Shown here: piece after piece, positions 9,646-24,600 of the stretch | Layout: every line of letters starts with the position of its first letter | Position numbering within the stretch: position 1 is the stretch's first letter | NCBI GenBank assembly: GCA_013076295.1 | Contig: RQOL01000616.1 | Location: forward strand, 3,252,392-3,316,391 | DNA from: Sanderia malayensis | Lineage: Eukaryota; Cnidaria; Scyphozoa; Semaeostomeae; Pelagiidae | Length of the DNA: 64,000 nucleotides | Direction of reading: 5' to 3' | The notes under the pieces: generated by a model | Told to the model about the DNA's origin: nothing | The model's database searches: none | The model's input: the letters and a program-made list of their open reading frames with translations, nothing else | Program-made: the position numbers and the translations under genes

Positions 9646-12600
9646 TTATGAGATAACACATTGAGCTTGCTTGTCCCGTTTTGATTTTCGTCCCTTTCGA
9701 CCCTCCTTACCAGATGGAGAGCGCTGAATGGCCATGTCATCCATCGTAACATAAGCTATACGAGTTCTGTTCTGTTGAACATCTGAGCCAAACATTCCAT
9801 GTACACGTGGCCTACCAAAGTATTCCTCCTCCTGAGTGTCTCTTCGTGGCCGCGCATTACCCAAATCGATTTTTTTCATCGAAGATTTTCGTGGCGAGTT
9901 GGCGTCAGCGCCGAGTTTTAAGTTCATTATGGCATCGTTTTTATTCCTAAATAATTTACTATCAGAAGACAGGTTGGTTTCTGATTTCGTCTTTTTCTTC
10001 TTCTCCCTCTGCTCCCTGCGCCCTTCTACGCGCGCCTTCGCAGCGTCCAGTGACTCAGATGACTTTGATTTCGATTTCTTCGGCATCTCCTCCTTCGGAA
10101 GAATACTCTCGGGTGGCGGTATCTCGGGTATGTACTTGGCCCTGCGTTGTGATCGTTTTTGTTTCTCGACTTCGAAATCCGAAAAATACGAATCCTCGCC
10201 TCTTCTACGACTTTTCTTCTTTTGCCTGTCGTTTTTCGGCGCAATCACTTTGCTCGGCATTGGCATGGCGAGAATCAAACTTTTTTCATTCAGCACCGAC
10301 TTTTCAGCATCTGAATACTCGGATAACATCGTAGAATCGGCCGATAAATCTCCTTGATTGACATCGCTGCGAGTTGTCACTTTTTGTGGTGGCACCATGT
10401 CAATCCAAACCTCCTCGCCTTTCGTTTGTCGTTGACGATGATTCGGTGCGACTCGTAGCATCGGCTTTTTGCCCTGTCGTCGGATATCGAAATGCGGCAA
10501 TTCTCGCCGAGAGCTCGTTGAGCTGGCATCGTCACGATCACTGTCCTGGGGTGTGTTGCTCTGACTCTTCTGACTCAAAGCTTCGCCTATCTTGTCGGCG
10601 GCTGCTAGGCCGTATTTATCCAGCGAGCTTCGATAGCTCGGCTTCGATCGCACCTCGGGAAATTTGCGCATGATCACCGGACTAATTATCGGCGTCGAGC
10701 TGGCAGATCCGTCGGTACTCATCGATTTGTCGTGAACAGTACCAGGAAAGGATCGATTTCTGCTTTGAGATCTCGGTGGGTATTTCGTAATGACAGTGCA
10801 TTTCGGTGGCAATCCTCTACTGCACGATGATGAACAGAATATTTCACCGTTTTTAGGTAAGAAAGGTTTTCCGAGAAGGCTAATGCCACAATGATAACAA
10901 TTGAAGCACTTCTCTGTTGCATGCCAATGCTGACTTCCATGTGCCATCTGACCGGTATCAATGCCTACAAAATACAGAAAAATACAATTAACACAAGAAG
11001 ACATAAATACATAAATATTAGATGGAAAAAGAGAAAACGTGTATCGAAGATTCTGTTCGTGAACATCCGCTTTAAATACATTTCAGGATTGATGAAGCTT
11101 AAATAATGACACAACACACAATTTAAAGCAAAATGCTATTGCTTACCAATTGGCTCCCCACATGAGTCACAGAACTCAGCAAACATCTTCTCAAAGCAGT
11201 GACAGCAAACCGGTTTGTCTTCGCGCATAACATACCGCTGACCACCGAGTGGAAGTTCGCACTCATAGCAACAGAAATGCTTCATGTGCCAGAATCTGCC
11301 CTCTGCTTCGGTGCATTCATCAGAGAAAATAATCTGCAATAAAAGATAAATATTCCCAATGAAGATATGCTCAAATGCATGACATCACAAATATGACCTG
11401 CTTTCCGTTAAGGAAATCGATGTACCAATGCAACATAATAAATCACATTATTTACATTCAGGACAATTAGATGATGTTTGAACATAAAGCTATCTAGATC
11501 ACTCTTCAATCACCGAATAATAGCAAGCAATTTGCGGTATCTTCTTAACCTGTACTCGGCAGCAATATACACGGCATTAAGTACTTAGGGTACAAGATTA
11601 TTGCAGGGAAATATTTGAATTAAGGGATGCGATAGAAAATGCAAGGTGGGTACCAATTGGTATATTAATTACGCATTGTACACTTTGTATGTTACGTCTA
11701 TTAGGCCCAAATACGATATAGGCAATAACGGTTCACCAATTGATATGGTTTTCATGTGGCTATAATGTAAATGACAGAGGATATACCGCTTGGGCTGATA
11801 CAACTGTTTGGTAAGTCTATGTTAATAGCAATTTGATTAGCGCTTGTGTGGAAACAAAAATTGCAAACAAAGCATTCATTTGGGCATATTGGTACAAATA
11901 TAATTAAATATGTCTTTAAATAGACCTTGTACAGCGCCAGAATTAACAAAAATAGTGCATGTCATTTTGATTTCTTCAGGGATGGAGGGAACAAAATGGC
12001 TTAAGATAAAATAAAAGAAATGCCGATGCTTGGAAATTGTATTCTAAGCGAGTGAAATTAGAGATTTCCCAAATTAGAGGCAAACGTTTCGTTGATGGCG
12101 AGCGGTATACTTTGCTACCACGGAATTGTTGTTGTCAGGATCGACCTTATTCTTTAATAGGCGCACAGTAATGCCAGAAGCGAGATCTGTGATACGACAA
12201 ATACTAGTAGACGGGGTGATTCGAAATTAGAAGCAAGATACCCGAAAGAAAACCAGGTCACGAACGCAAAGCAAGCAAATTGAATTTAGTTAGCTGTTCT
12301 CTTCTGCGTTAATTAAATATGGAAAGACTGTAAGGAACGCATCAAAAGATGGCATATGAAATAATGAGCCATTTAGCAGGCATCCAGGGGCATTATTATC
12401 AACGCATAATGGCATTCATTATCTCGTTTAGCATTCCACAACTGACACAGTTGTGCGTTAGATAAGAATTAGAGATTATAGGCAGCATCATAAACACCTA
12501 GGCAAAGCATGCATGCAAGCTTGCATTAACTGATTCTAGTAATACGGGGCATTGTGGTGGTATATATACAGCTGCGCTTGCAGCACCACTTACCTCATCG

Positions 12601-15600
12601 CAGGCATAGCATCGTGGCTTGAGAAGTTCAGCATGATGACGCCCACAGTATATACGACCATCGTGGTAAAAATACATCAGATCAACAAGTAGTTCATTGC
12701 ACGTGGCGCAACAGAAGCATGCAGGATGCCAACAGCAATTGTGTCCAGCTTTCCAAGCATAAACTGCAACGTCGCCAGGACTAATGCTCTTTCCACACTG
12801 AAGTAAGAGAGAGAAAACGGCGATTAGATTATACAGATATACACTATACAAGATCGTTTGAATACTAGATACCCGAAACGCTTATAGCTGTAGTGGCGGA
12901 CATAGTAGATATCCCCAGAAACTATTCCATGTCATCTTTCAAAGGGAATTCAAAATGACACCAGCAAGAACATTACAGCAAATATGACAAACAGACAAAT
13001 TGTTTACGAATTAGATAACCTCTAAGCACAATTCTGGAGTGTTTTGCAATGTATGGAGAGAGGTTTTGGACAAATGATGCTTAGAGATTCTGATTTTATC
13101 GAGAAAACGTCTATAGGCTAAGAGAATTTCTTTTGGTATAATGTTGGTGGACAATGTTTTAATCGAAAAGAAAAGCTGAGAGATTTTTCAAAACGGATTC
13201 TTGACTAGAATTTGTATATCAGAGAGATAAAACAGCCCATCCTTAAATCTCTAAACAAGATTATTGACAATGCGGCATTCCCTTCATCTCTTTATCCATG
13301 GACAGATCAAGGCAGATATCATCAAATATTCATAAAAACAAACGCACAAGGGCGTATTGAAGATGGCGAGGAATTAGTTCCAGAGCACCTCCATATCCCC
13401 TCGATCTTAGGTTGTGGCACAGACAAATAGCAGCTTACTAAAACCAACACCAGACATGCATATATATCATCATGAATGATATAAAAACACGTCCAAGAGA
13501 CAAAGCAGCTCATTAAAGGCAATATAATCAAACGTGGGTATTACTTCATGTAGACTATCAATCAATGACCAGTCATCGTTCAGCAAAACCCCGTCACGTG
13601 ATAAGCATAATGCTACATGATTGGCTTGTATCAAAAGTATGATGTCGAGTTTTATATGATGCAGAGACCGTTTCTAAAATGTTCAACATTTGCATCAGGG
13701 TTGCATAAGAATCAACGAGAAAGCGCGCGTTGAAACAGCAGTACTTGTATCCTTTAGGTGGTCAAACGTGAAATGAAGCAAAGTAGAATGTTCTGTATTA
13801 CACACCCATACATACATCTGTTTTGGATGGTGCTATCTAATAGCATTGCATTCAAAATGTGTCGTGCAAACGGAATTATTCATTTCGGATCAAGCATCAA
13901 TTAAATTCGTTTTAGAAATGTTGTTTACGCAATTCGCAAAACTAATCCTTGAAAATCAGTGGCTTTTATCGGGCCCACTGGAGGTCGGGTGGCTTCATTG
14001 TTTACGGGTTGGTAATTTTATTCGGAAATCTTATTAGACGGAAAAATAAGAAAAAACTTTGCAATTGAGGCAAAAGATGATAAATAGGAGATGAGGCGGT
14101 TGTTTATGTTTTTATATGTTTTGGTTTACGTTGTACAAAGCAGCATTGTGTCACACGGCTTAATCACCAATTGAGAACAAAGATGTTTATGCATAGGCTG
14201 ATTAGCGTCCTATTCAGAATGCCTTGTTTGCACAGGAAGGGAGTAGCATGCACCCACCGCAGTAGGACATAAAACATGTGCAATAGAAAGGAGATGAAAG
14301 CCAATGGCCGAACAATAGACATTCATAGTAGAAGTTCAAGACACAATCGACATGCAAGGAATTAAATAACGAACAGGATAGATCTCTGGAAAAAAGCAGC
14401 TGATAAGTGCAAATAACCTGGTACACCATCAAGAGAAATACGCGTGCTAAATCCTGTTTACTTTGCACATTGCCATGGAAATCCCTGCTTGCTGAGGAAG
14501 TAGGTATCTTGAGATAAAGACCAAACAAGGCGAATCGCTTGAAAAATTAACGACTTGGTACTAATAGAAAGGGCCTGTTCAAGAAACAACTGAATGCCGA
14601 AACGAAGAAAGAATAGCCGGCAATAATTCAATAATCAAGGCATGCGAATTGAAAGAAATCGTCAGTTTTGAAAACCGAAATAAAATGAGATAATTATCAA
14701 TCAGCCGAGAAATAATTAGAAGATATAAAGAAACTATTCTATTACTATCGTAATACCCTTTATCGTAAAATGAATAGGGGACATGCTGTGGACATCCTGC
14801 CAATAGTGACAAGTAGAGACATAAGTGTGCTGGAAAAGGAAGGAGCCAGACCGTCCTGAGAAAATGATGGACGATACGTCACGTAATGCTCTGTGCTCGA
14901 ATGCACGGGAAATCAAATTAAATGGAGATCATAGAAATCAGAAGGCCCACAGACGACTGCTTCGGGGGTTTTGATGTCATACTTGGCACGAGAACACCTG
15001 TTTTCGTGCCAAAACAAGCGTTGCGTACAATAACATGTAGTAAATAGCACATGATCCGAGATATACAGACGATTTGGCAAAAGCATAAGGTGCAGTGAGC
15101 AATAGAGCTTCTTGCATAAACATGGGATTCAGCGTAAGCAGGTAATCTAGCATTGATGAGCCAAGATGAGACAAAGAGAGATGATCATAAGCATGAGCTC
15201 ATCTCTTACCTGTTGACATATGCCAGTAACACCTTCAACTGATTCGGGTATGATTCGAACAGTGCCCCTTCCAAGGGCATCCCGTCTTCTGTGGGTTTGA
15301 AACAGCTGTAACTCTTTCCTCTCCTCGTCTGTCATGTTGTGACAGTGCTTTAGATCAGAGTCTTGTGGCGGCAATTGCGTCAACAGCTGTCTGGCACGAT
15401 ACTGCTCCCCAATACTGTTCACATATGGAACTTTCTCTTCGGGCAGTCGGCACATATACATCTGAACCTTAATAAAAATAAGAAAGAGTTGATAAGAGAT
15501 CATGCTTTAACACAATACATCACGAGTTTAAAAATAAAGCTTTTTGATATCGTACAGAGCCCCAATATCCCCCTAACGACCAAGACCACCACTTATATTT

Positions 15601-18600
15601 ATAACTGCAGGAATTGAAATTATTCTCCAAGCCCAATCTGCTACAATACATACCTGACTTTCGTACACGACATACGTCTGCAATACAATACGTCTCATAT
15701 ATAAATATCATTGCATTTAGCCATTACAAGCTACACACACGAACCAACCACCCATATAGCAAAATATATTCAATGGGATGTATTCATCTAGTAAACTCGT
15801 TTAATCATAAAGACACGGAAACCACCAAAGCATTGATTTCTAAGCATGTTACTAACGCTCTAGCCCATATAACACTAACAAACTTTCCAATTCTAACATA
15901 CCACACGTCCAGGATCGCAAAAGAGGCCCTAAATTCTCATATGGCTGTATAGTTGCACATGCTGGGCAACATGAAACAACCATGCGACGGATAGACTTAC
16001 TTGTTCTGGGGTCAGTCCAGTGGGGGTCCAGGCGTATTCTTCAGTGGCACACCCACTATCATCATCATTACCAGCTCCGCTGTAATGACCAGCATAGCTT
16101 TCTGCTGCCAATCTGCCATGATGCGGTTTTTCGGCAGTCGATGCCATTATGAAGTGCTCTTCCCGGGGACAATTGCAATATCGACAGATTTTTCTGCAAT
16201 GGAAATAACGAAACCAGTCAATATACAACGAATCAATTGAAAAAAGAAAATGGTATACCGCAGTAATAATTACATAAACATTCGGAGCTTGAGAGCAATA
16301 CCCTGCAATGTATAGCCAAGGCAACTCCATACTACATCTGAATAATGCGCTGTATACAGCAACAAAGTGAATTCCCAATCACGGAAAATAAACATCTAGC
16401 TACCTGACTCAACTCTAATCACTGTTAATAGCAGTCAAATCATGAATAACATTCGACAACAAACAACATCACTAATAAAGCTAACTATACGTTTCCGAAA
16501 TACATAATCAGCAACACATACAATTACGGTATAGATAATATTGAAGATCAACTCTTTATCAGGTCACTATGAACAAGCAATTGACGAGAGCGTGTAATGC
16601 ACGTCCAGTTGACTCGAGTAGCCAGCCTGCAGCTATCAGAACGTTAAGCAAATGGGTCTGTTGTACCGTCCCACAACGAGTTTACATGCAGTCACATCAA
16701 TCACTAATTGCTTTAGGATCAGACAGCAAATATTTCACTGTGCTTATTCATGTGTGTATGGTTAATTGAAATCGAGCTTGATGAACCACCTAGGCTCATG
16801 ACACAAAAGGAAATGACATTAATCCAATTCAATACAATATCGAGGTGCGTTGCATTGGTAAGATTCTTGTATTCTAACTAACTGTTTAGCAGCATCTCAG
16901 TGAAGAGAAAAAGACGGGACACCAAAACACAACAAACAGTTTTACTTCACTGATGAATTAGTATTTGCTTTGTTAAAAGCATGAGTGGGCACGAATTGGA
17001 CACCGCTGTTATCCTAAACAGATCGTGAAAATATGATTAGCTGCTGAAGAAAGCACAAGGCTTTGCATTAAGGCCAGTCCACAATACACTAATTATTCAC
17101 GTTTCACGCAAACCTATTGCAAGTTAAAACACGACCTGCTACAATTGACTACTGTCGTGTCCTCAAACAAGGACATACCTAGATGCAGATCTGGGTGCCT
17201 CAGATTTCTATATTTCCGTTTGTATGTATTGAGGGGAAACGAGGTACAAAACTTGTCAAGTTGGTATGTTATTAATGGACAATTAGAAAAGAAATTAATG
17301 ATAAGTCATATAACATTTTCCAGTCAATCATGTAGCAAGGGAATTTCGAAAGAATGTCATGAACAAAAGCAACAAGCGACAAGGCCTAGTAATCAAAGTT
17401 TTATTAGCTGATTTTGCTTGAAACGAAAAACCAATAAAACCATGCAAACCCAACATGGAATGGCAAACGTTTAGCAAACTTCTGGCATTGAATAATTACA
17501 GCATAAAAACAATTCATTAGCCAAGTCTAATTTCCATTCAATCAAAATCGTCAGACGATAATAAATTTCAAAAAAGCCAGTTCGTCATTCATTCCTTCGC
17601 TTGTGTATGCAAGTACGAGTATTTCCTCTTCGCAAGCGTCACCACAAGGCATTGAAATAAGGCACATAAAAAATACACGCCCATACCTCGTATTATCAAA
17701 CAGGCAATAAAATAAAAAATACATCAACAAACAATATGATATTATAAAACAAAAACAGATAAACGTAAGCAAGTAATTATCCTTTACGATCGATGACGTT
17801 GCTAGGCAAATACCCGCATAATATCGAACAAACAATTCTTACAAATGCAATTTTCAGATACCAAAGCACCAACTGCTATTGAGTTAGAAATAGGAAATTA
17901 CGTGGCAACATTCTTAAACAAACAACTAATATGTCTATCGTAAACTATTCTGTTTTTCATTCACATACCTGAGACTAGATCGACTCTCTCTGCTGCTATG
18001 TCAATTGCCAAAATCTCATAGACAGTGCTCAAACATACATGACAACGATGGTATGAAAGACGTAAAGAGGAGTATGAGAATTTCCACTCTCACTCAGCTA
18101 ACTAACAATGCCATACTGACTGACAGCTTAACAATTTCCCTGCTCACAGCGATGCAAGCTTTGTGTTTAATGTCCATTTAATTTCCATTTTAAATGGATC
18201 AGTGTGGAATTTACTGAACTCCTTTGTCATTATAAATTAAATTTTTTAAGTCATTTTAAGTCAGTATAAAGTGCGGATCAAAATCCTTTACCTCTCTTAC
18301 AGCGGCATTCTTTGCTCACATAAGGCATGGCAGAGCGATGAAACTATCAGATATTTCAAACAGACAAATAGCAATAACAAAGAGGCTTGCACTGCTAACG
18401 ACTGTTAGAAAACCCACCAAAGACCTTCTTCGAATAAACACAGCACTCATTCTCATCGCACGAAAAACAACGGCTTTTGTTGAGCTTTATCCAGGCAATC
18501 TCTAATCGCGCGTTACAGCTCTTAACACAACTATAACTACAATACAACCACAACAGCCTCTCGTAACTTCCTCACTCTGTATCATGTTGTCATTTAACTT

Positions 18601-21600
18601 TAAGAAGATGGCCAAACAACGACTGTTGACCACTTCATAAGGATACTCGAACACACACTTCTCTCTCAAAGAAAACACGCAATATAGAAAGAATAACATT
18701 CTAACAAGCCAGATAGAAGGAAAAACATTCTAACAAGCCAGATAGAAAGAATGACATTCTAACAAGCAAGATAGAAAGAATGACATTCTAACAAGCCAGA
18801 TAGAAAGAATAACATTCTAACAAGCCAGATAGATAGAACAACATTCCGTTGGTCGAGTTGTAGCTATAAACAAGAGCAAGGATAAAACAAATAAATTCGT
18901 CTTAGAACAGTGACTCACGGTATATATTCTACATTCTTTGCGCTACGTACAAAGAAAGACTTGTTTCGGATTACGAGCAGATGAAAAAACAATCCTTTAG
19001 TATTAATGTCAAATTGGATCATTCTTTATGCTAAGCTGATGAACATCTTAATTCAAAAACTCCAATTCAATTGTTTATAATAGGCATCTAGTATCTTCAC
19101 TGTGTTTCAAATTATGTTTTGAACCAATGCTTCGTGCACCACACTGGGCCAGTGTTTCTACCTATCGTGGGGGTCTCCGTGTGAAGAAATCCCTCATAAA
19201 GACTATTAATGAATTAATGTTTTGTTTAACTTGCATGACTAAAACGTATTTTCATCTGAATAACCACACGAGACAAACCTATTTACTTGACTCATAATCT
19301 GATTCGACTAACCGAATCATCCACTGCTCCGAGGACTGGCACGAAATATTGAAAAGGGCAGTGCAATCCCATTAGGCTATGTGGACATCACATTGCTGAA
19401 CAACAGTTTGTTCAACATTTGCGTAGCAGGGCCAATATCATGCGACTCTAAATTTGTCTCAATAGAGTCTAGCATCACAAAGATGTAAAAGCACAAGGTC
19501 ACTTCGGGTAGAAGATACACATTGCCCGCTGGCCCCCTTAGCTTAGCCCTGCAAAAGCATATGTACCATCACATACTGGTCTTCCTTTAAAGCATAATTT
19601 TCAAACATGATACTACGTATTCTATTGATTTCGGTGTTGAATTAGCTCATTGCATCTGCTTGTAAGACGAGACATAAACAAGCAGTGGGCATTACCATTA
19701 AAATACATTTCTTGCTTCATTCACCCCACGTGAGCATGTAAGAAAGCTTCAAAAGGCTGTGTTTATCACACGTAACTTCGTAATCGTTTCGCTTAGTTAG
19801 TCGCTCCTGGTAACCAGCTGCCCATACTTAGCTAAGTTTGGCTCGAACAGTGTCCGCGGCCTGGCTTTGAAACTCTTAAATACGATGAACATCGTGTGAA
19901 CAGCCGGCCATATCCGATAAACACGGACAACAGATGCACGCGTGTTAGTTACAAGTGCGAAATGAAACAACAAACTCTCTTCAACTGCACAAACACACAC
20001 TACCACACATACACACACACCCACATATATATATATATAGCTATGCAAGACGTGCAGCTCGGACCAAAGTAGTAAGGGTAGTCAATCACAATGGGCACCA
20101 AACGCACCATTTTTGCAGGATTGGCTAGATATAGATTATACAAAACAGCACACATGTGCATTAGAGGTTACCTGGCAACACGTTACAAGATGGGCGCTCT
20201 TTGGTTTACTTTACCAACTGGCGACTTTTTCGAGGCATTAGCTACTATTCGTTGACAATATAGTGATCGCGTTTTAAAAAGTCTATATATACACACACAT
20301 AGGATTTCTATCAATGGCCTTGCTAGTTGATTCTAATAGGATCGTGGGGTAATTAGCCACATAGCCGGGTTGTTTTGGGAATAAGTTTGTTAAAAGGACA
20401 AGTGAAAATATGAATTACTAAAAGGAAGACAGAATACCGAGCCCGATTTGAGGAAAGATTGATCAAATCATGGTCGCTCCCTTAAAAGACTTTGTCTGAT
20501 TAATCTTGTAGGGTTTAAGAAAGTTAAACGGTTTAATTATGTGGTGCGCAGATAGCATAAAGAAACGGACTCTGAATGCAACAAAAATACAAGGCAAAAG
20601 AACATGATAGGGATCAAATATACAGGAATTGGAGAAGGTAAAGGGGCATATCAATTTGGAAAGGATCAAACAATGGTTCGGTATAGTACAAGGGCAATGA
20701 AATAAAAGACTCATCTGCTATGGAAACTAAACACGAGCCTGTGTCGGTGGATATTCAAGAAATAACCAATTCAAACATCTCATTATGATTTGTTTAAGTG
20801 AGGAGTTTTGATAACCAGCTGAAAGTCAATGGCGAGAAGCCGCATGTATGTCATCCAATCACGTAACCCTACGGCTGGCTATACACAGGCGATGACTGCA
20901 TGCGTTCAGTTATGGCAACGCCTTGCTATAGCGTAATCAGCGTATATGTGCGTTATGATTTTAGGATATAAACAGAGGGCGATCCGACTGGCCGGCAAAA
21001 TACTCTCGCAGAATCAAATACGCTATTGTTTGGACATGGCATTGAATGAATTCTTGCTTTCTCTGTTTGCACAACAGCTTGTGATGTTAACCGAAGGGAG
21101 AAAAATTTAAAAATATCCCCAAAAGGAATAAGCACTGTCACAACTAATAACAAGGAATAAGCTCTGCCGTCTCACAACTAATAGCCCAAAAGATGAACAC
21201 TAAAAACAGCTTCATTCTAAACAACTCAATACTGTCCAGAACTGGTTATACAAAACTCTATCACGCTCAAACACGTGTACGCTGCCAAGTCGATTTCTCA
21301 TTACTTGAAGTAACGTTGTACACAGAACCCGAATACACATCTTAATTGAGTATTTTCAATATAGGCAAGTATATCAAAGCAATTTAAGGCGAAGGACTTC
21401 AACTGTATATTCCATCGTAACATCGCAGCACCGTAACATCTTCTAAACTTATGGAAGATGTTACGAATACCTGAATTAAAAATACCTAGTGTGTGACGTA
21501 AAAACAACTTCACTAACTACACAGTTTAAATTTTGCAGATATCTGTGTACAAATAAATACAAAAAAGAATAAAAACATAAACTCACATGGAGTGAAGGAA

Positions 21601-24600
21601 GAAGTCCTTTTTAATCTGACACTGCAAATAAAAAATCGGTGGTCCTCACAGTCAACCTATCATTTTGTGATGCTGTTCACTTACTGCCGTACGCGAACTC
21701 GACATGCAATGTTTGTTTGAGCGTATGTGTTCGATGCTTTATAAAGCACAAGAAAAACACAACCAGGGTCACGTGTGTTAATCACGTGGGTGGCGGTTTG
21801 AGTGTTAGAGTTGTACCTGATAAAATTGGTTTATTCAAAAATTTGACAGAGCTTTTGTGCGGTGAACCCGGCATTGTTTGTTTAAGCAAAACTAAATTGA
21901 TCTGAAAAGAGCATCCCCAAATACAATACAAGTTCAATTGGACAATAGCGAGGCGGCAGAAGTGAATTATCGTGATGAGCATGGCTTGGATTGTGGAAGA
22001 AACATTTCCTTCCAGCAACTGTTTCCAAGTTTACAAACCGTGCTTTTTTGTTGACCTAATTGATAGAAAGAGAAAACAGGCCAGAAGCGTACCAGTTGAA
22101 AAAGGCCATATCAAATAAAATGCCGAATTGAAAAATGTGATTAAATTTCTAAACACAGGTAAACAGGTTCACGGCATGCTCTGACATTGAACTGGTATTG
22201 CCATATAGCCGGAGCGGACTTCAAGTAAAGTTCACGCAAACTAGTTTTGTTTGCAGAATTTACATCAAACTAAACATAAACAGTGATTGAAATTTCATTT
22301 CGACGAAGCGTTGTCTGGGAGGGCCAATTAATTAATTAGGTCAAACTTTTCTGTGTTGATCGCAACTGACCTTGCTTGGATCTCTCTTGAACAAATTGAA
22401 ACTACAGACCAAAATAAATTTGTCTCGATTTTTTCAAGTAGGGTCGAAGATTTTTTGAGTGAGGAGAAAACCATAAACTACGACGATGAGGACATTTAAC
22501 ATGACTCGTAAGCAGGTCAATCAAATGATTTCAGTGCGTGACGAAACTAAAAATAATAGAGAAATGAAACTGATTGAAACTGATTCAAAACAAAAATCTT
22601 TATACCGAAGATGACGGTAAACAAATGATGAAGAAAAATAGACCATGACCATTTGTTATTGTAGAGCGAAATTTCATCGCAGCAAGATAGCATTCTCACG
22701 TGGCAAGATGTATTATATGATGCAGTGTAAGCTGCAAATTGAAGCTCGTTATTCACCTGAAGCAGGTACTACGAGTAATGGTTCAATGTTACGTGCATTG
22801 AATTTCGCTCTGTTTCATCGCTGCGGCAATCCGACATAATCAATGAAGAAAGTGAATAATTGAAGCGATCAGAACACAAGCAAAGGAATGCGACATGCAG
22901 GTATCACAAGTGGCCAAGCAAGAGCTCAAACGGCCACTACTGTGAGAAAATAAGACGATCCAAGCTCACATTGAATCAATGATGCACGAAGCAAAACAAA
23001 CAGGCCTAACGCACGCGTCTTCAAACACGTAAAGCAGCATCAACAATTATGGGGGCAGGGGAAGGGGGTGTAGGGGTATCCTTAAAACAATATCCACGTG
23101 TTTATACCCCCTGGATTTATCATATGGTCCATTAATATCTGATAAGAAAATGACTGATCGTCAGGATTGTTAGGGGGTAGATTCAGCATCTACGATTTTA
23201 ACTTAGTATCATGCATCTATGATACATACTCGCGATGATTCATGGCATTTATGCAACAACCAATGCACTGTGTAAAACGTCACACCAACTCCACGTGACC
23301 CAGGCAAACAAAATAGCGCCACCAAGCATGAACTAGACTTGCGCAATACGTCATTTACGGTAGTGTGCAATCAAGTATTGACTTAGTCCGGCCCAGTAAA
23401 AGCAATTAGCGCACACTAGAACGATATCTATTCTTCAGAGCATGCCCTAGCACATTGACACGACAATGGAACACTAGCTAGTGGCGCAGCCCACTCTGTA
23501 AACGTAACAGGTGTAGCAAGATACAGTCTTACAATATATTGTAAACTGACACGTATTAGTCTGCAATAAATGACAAGCATGTCTTTGAATTGCGTTCTTA
23601 ATACCAGCCCTGCCTGTTTATCTGAGTGACATATCAAGTGAATAGAAATAATGGTCAACCAACATGGTTGATTTCGTAATTAACTGTAGAAAATCCATGT
23701 TGTTTATAGAAATAATAAAACATGTTTCAAAGCGATATTTGAACTCGTTGAGAAAAAGAGACTGGTACTGAAATGATGGCGTGGTAAGGCATTTGGGAAA
23801 ATAGACAAATTAATGCCAGCGTGCTAATTGTAAGGCATGATAATAAGTTGCGTCACCATCGAATAAAATGCCCCTTGAGTAGAAAGGTTGCATTCTTAGA
23901 TGATTAGTATATAGTCGCCAAGGAATAAAAAGAAAAGAAAATAAGATTTGATTGCATCTTAATTGAACAAATTTGCAGATATTTGCTAAAAGGATCCAAT
24001 TATGTAGGGTCAGGCAACGTCTAGTCCACAAGTGTTGGCCACATTTAGGATCTTACCAGCATCAGTTGAGCAAACACACATGGTTAGACGAGAAAGTGAA
24101 AATATTTATTCAAGTGTCGTCAGCTTCACTATAGAGTAATCAATAGATGCATTGCTGCTATGCACTTCAACTGTATATGACTGCATCCTATGCACGCAAA
24201 TGCATATTTACTGCATAAAAGTTTGAAGCATTAAACTCTATGGTGTAACCTGACTGTACTTATTGGTTGAAGAGAGGCTCGTAAACCACTTGAAAAGCAA
24301 TTCGATATTCAAATATTATTGAGATCATTGAGAAGACTTACACATTTACTTGATTCGAAACAATAGGGCACCAATTATCGCGTCTTTCTGTTACCAATAA
24401 TACTGCAAAACAAATCTGCAAAGCAACTAGTCTTTTTTCAATCGGGCTCACAAAGCTGGCTCTAAAAACATTGACCAATTCCTCCTTGATTCAAACCTGT
24501 ATGCCTTTAATAATACACGTTGAACACAAACATAAGGCTTTGCGAGCTTGTTGGCCTCTTAAACAAATTCAAAATCCCAGATTCAATGATCGATGACCAT

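Noticed and set aside
9836..10673. Long plus-strand ORFs opposite the last Prickle exon
   Set aside because: They are antisense shadows of the low-complexity Lys/Ser/Arg tail. The minus frame has the matching CAAX end and homology.
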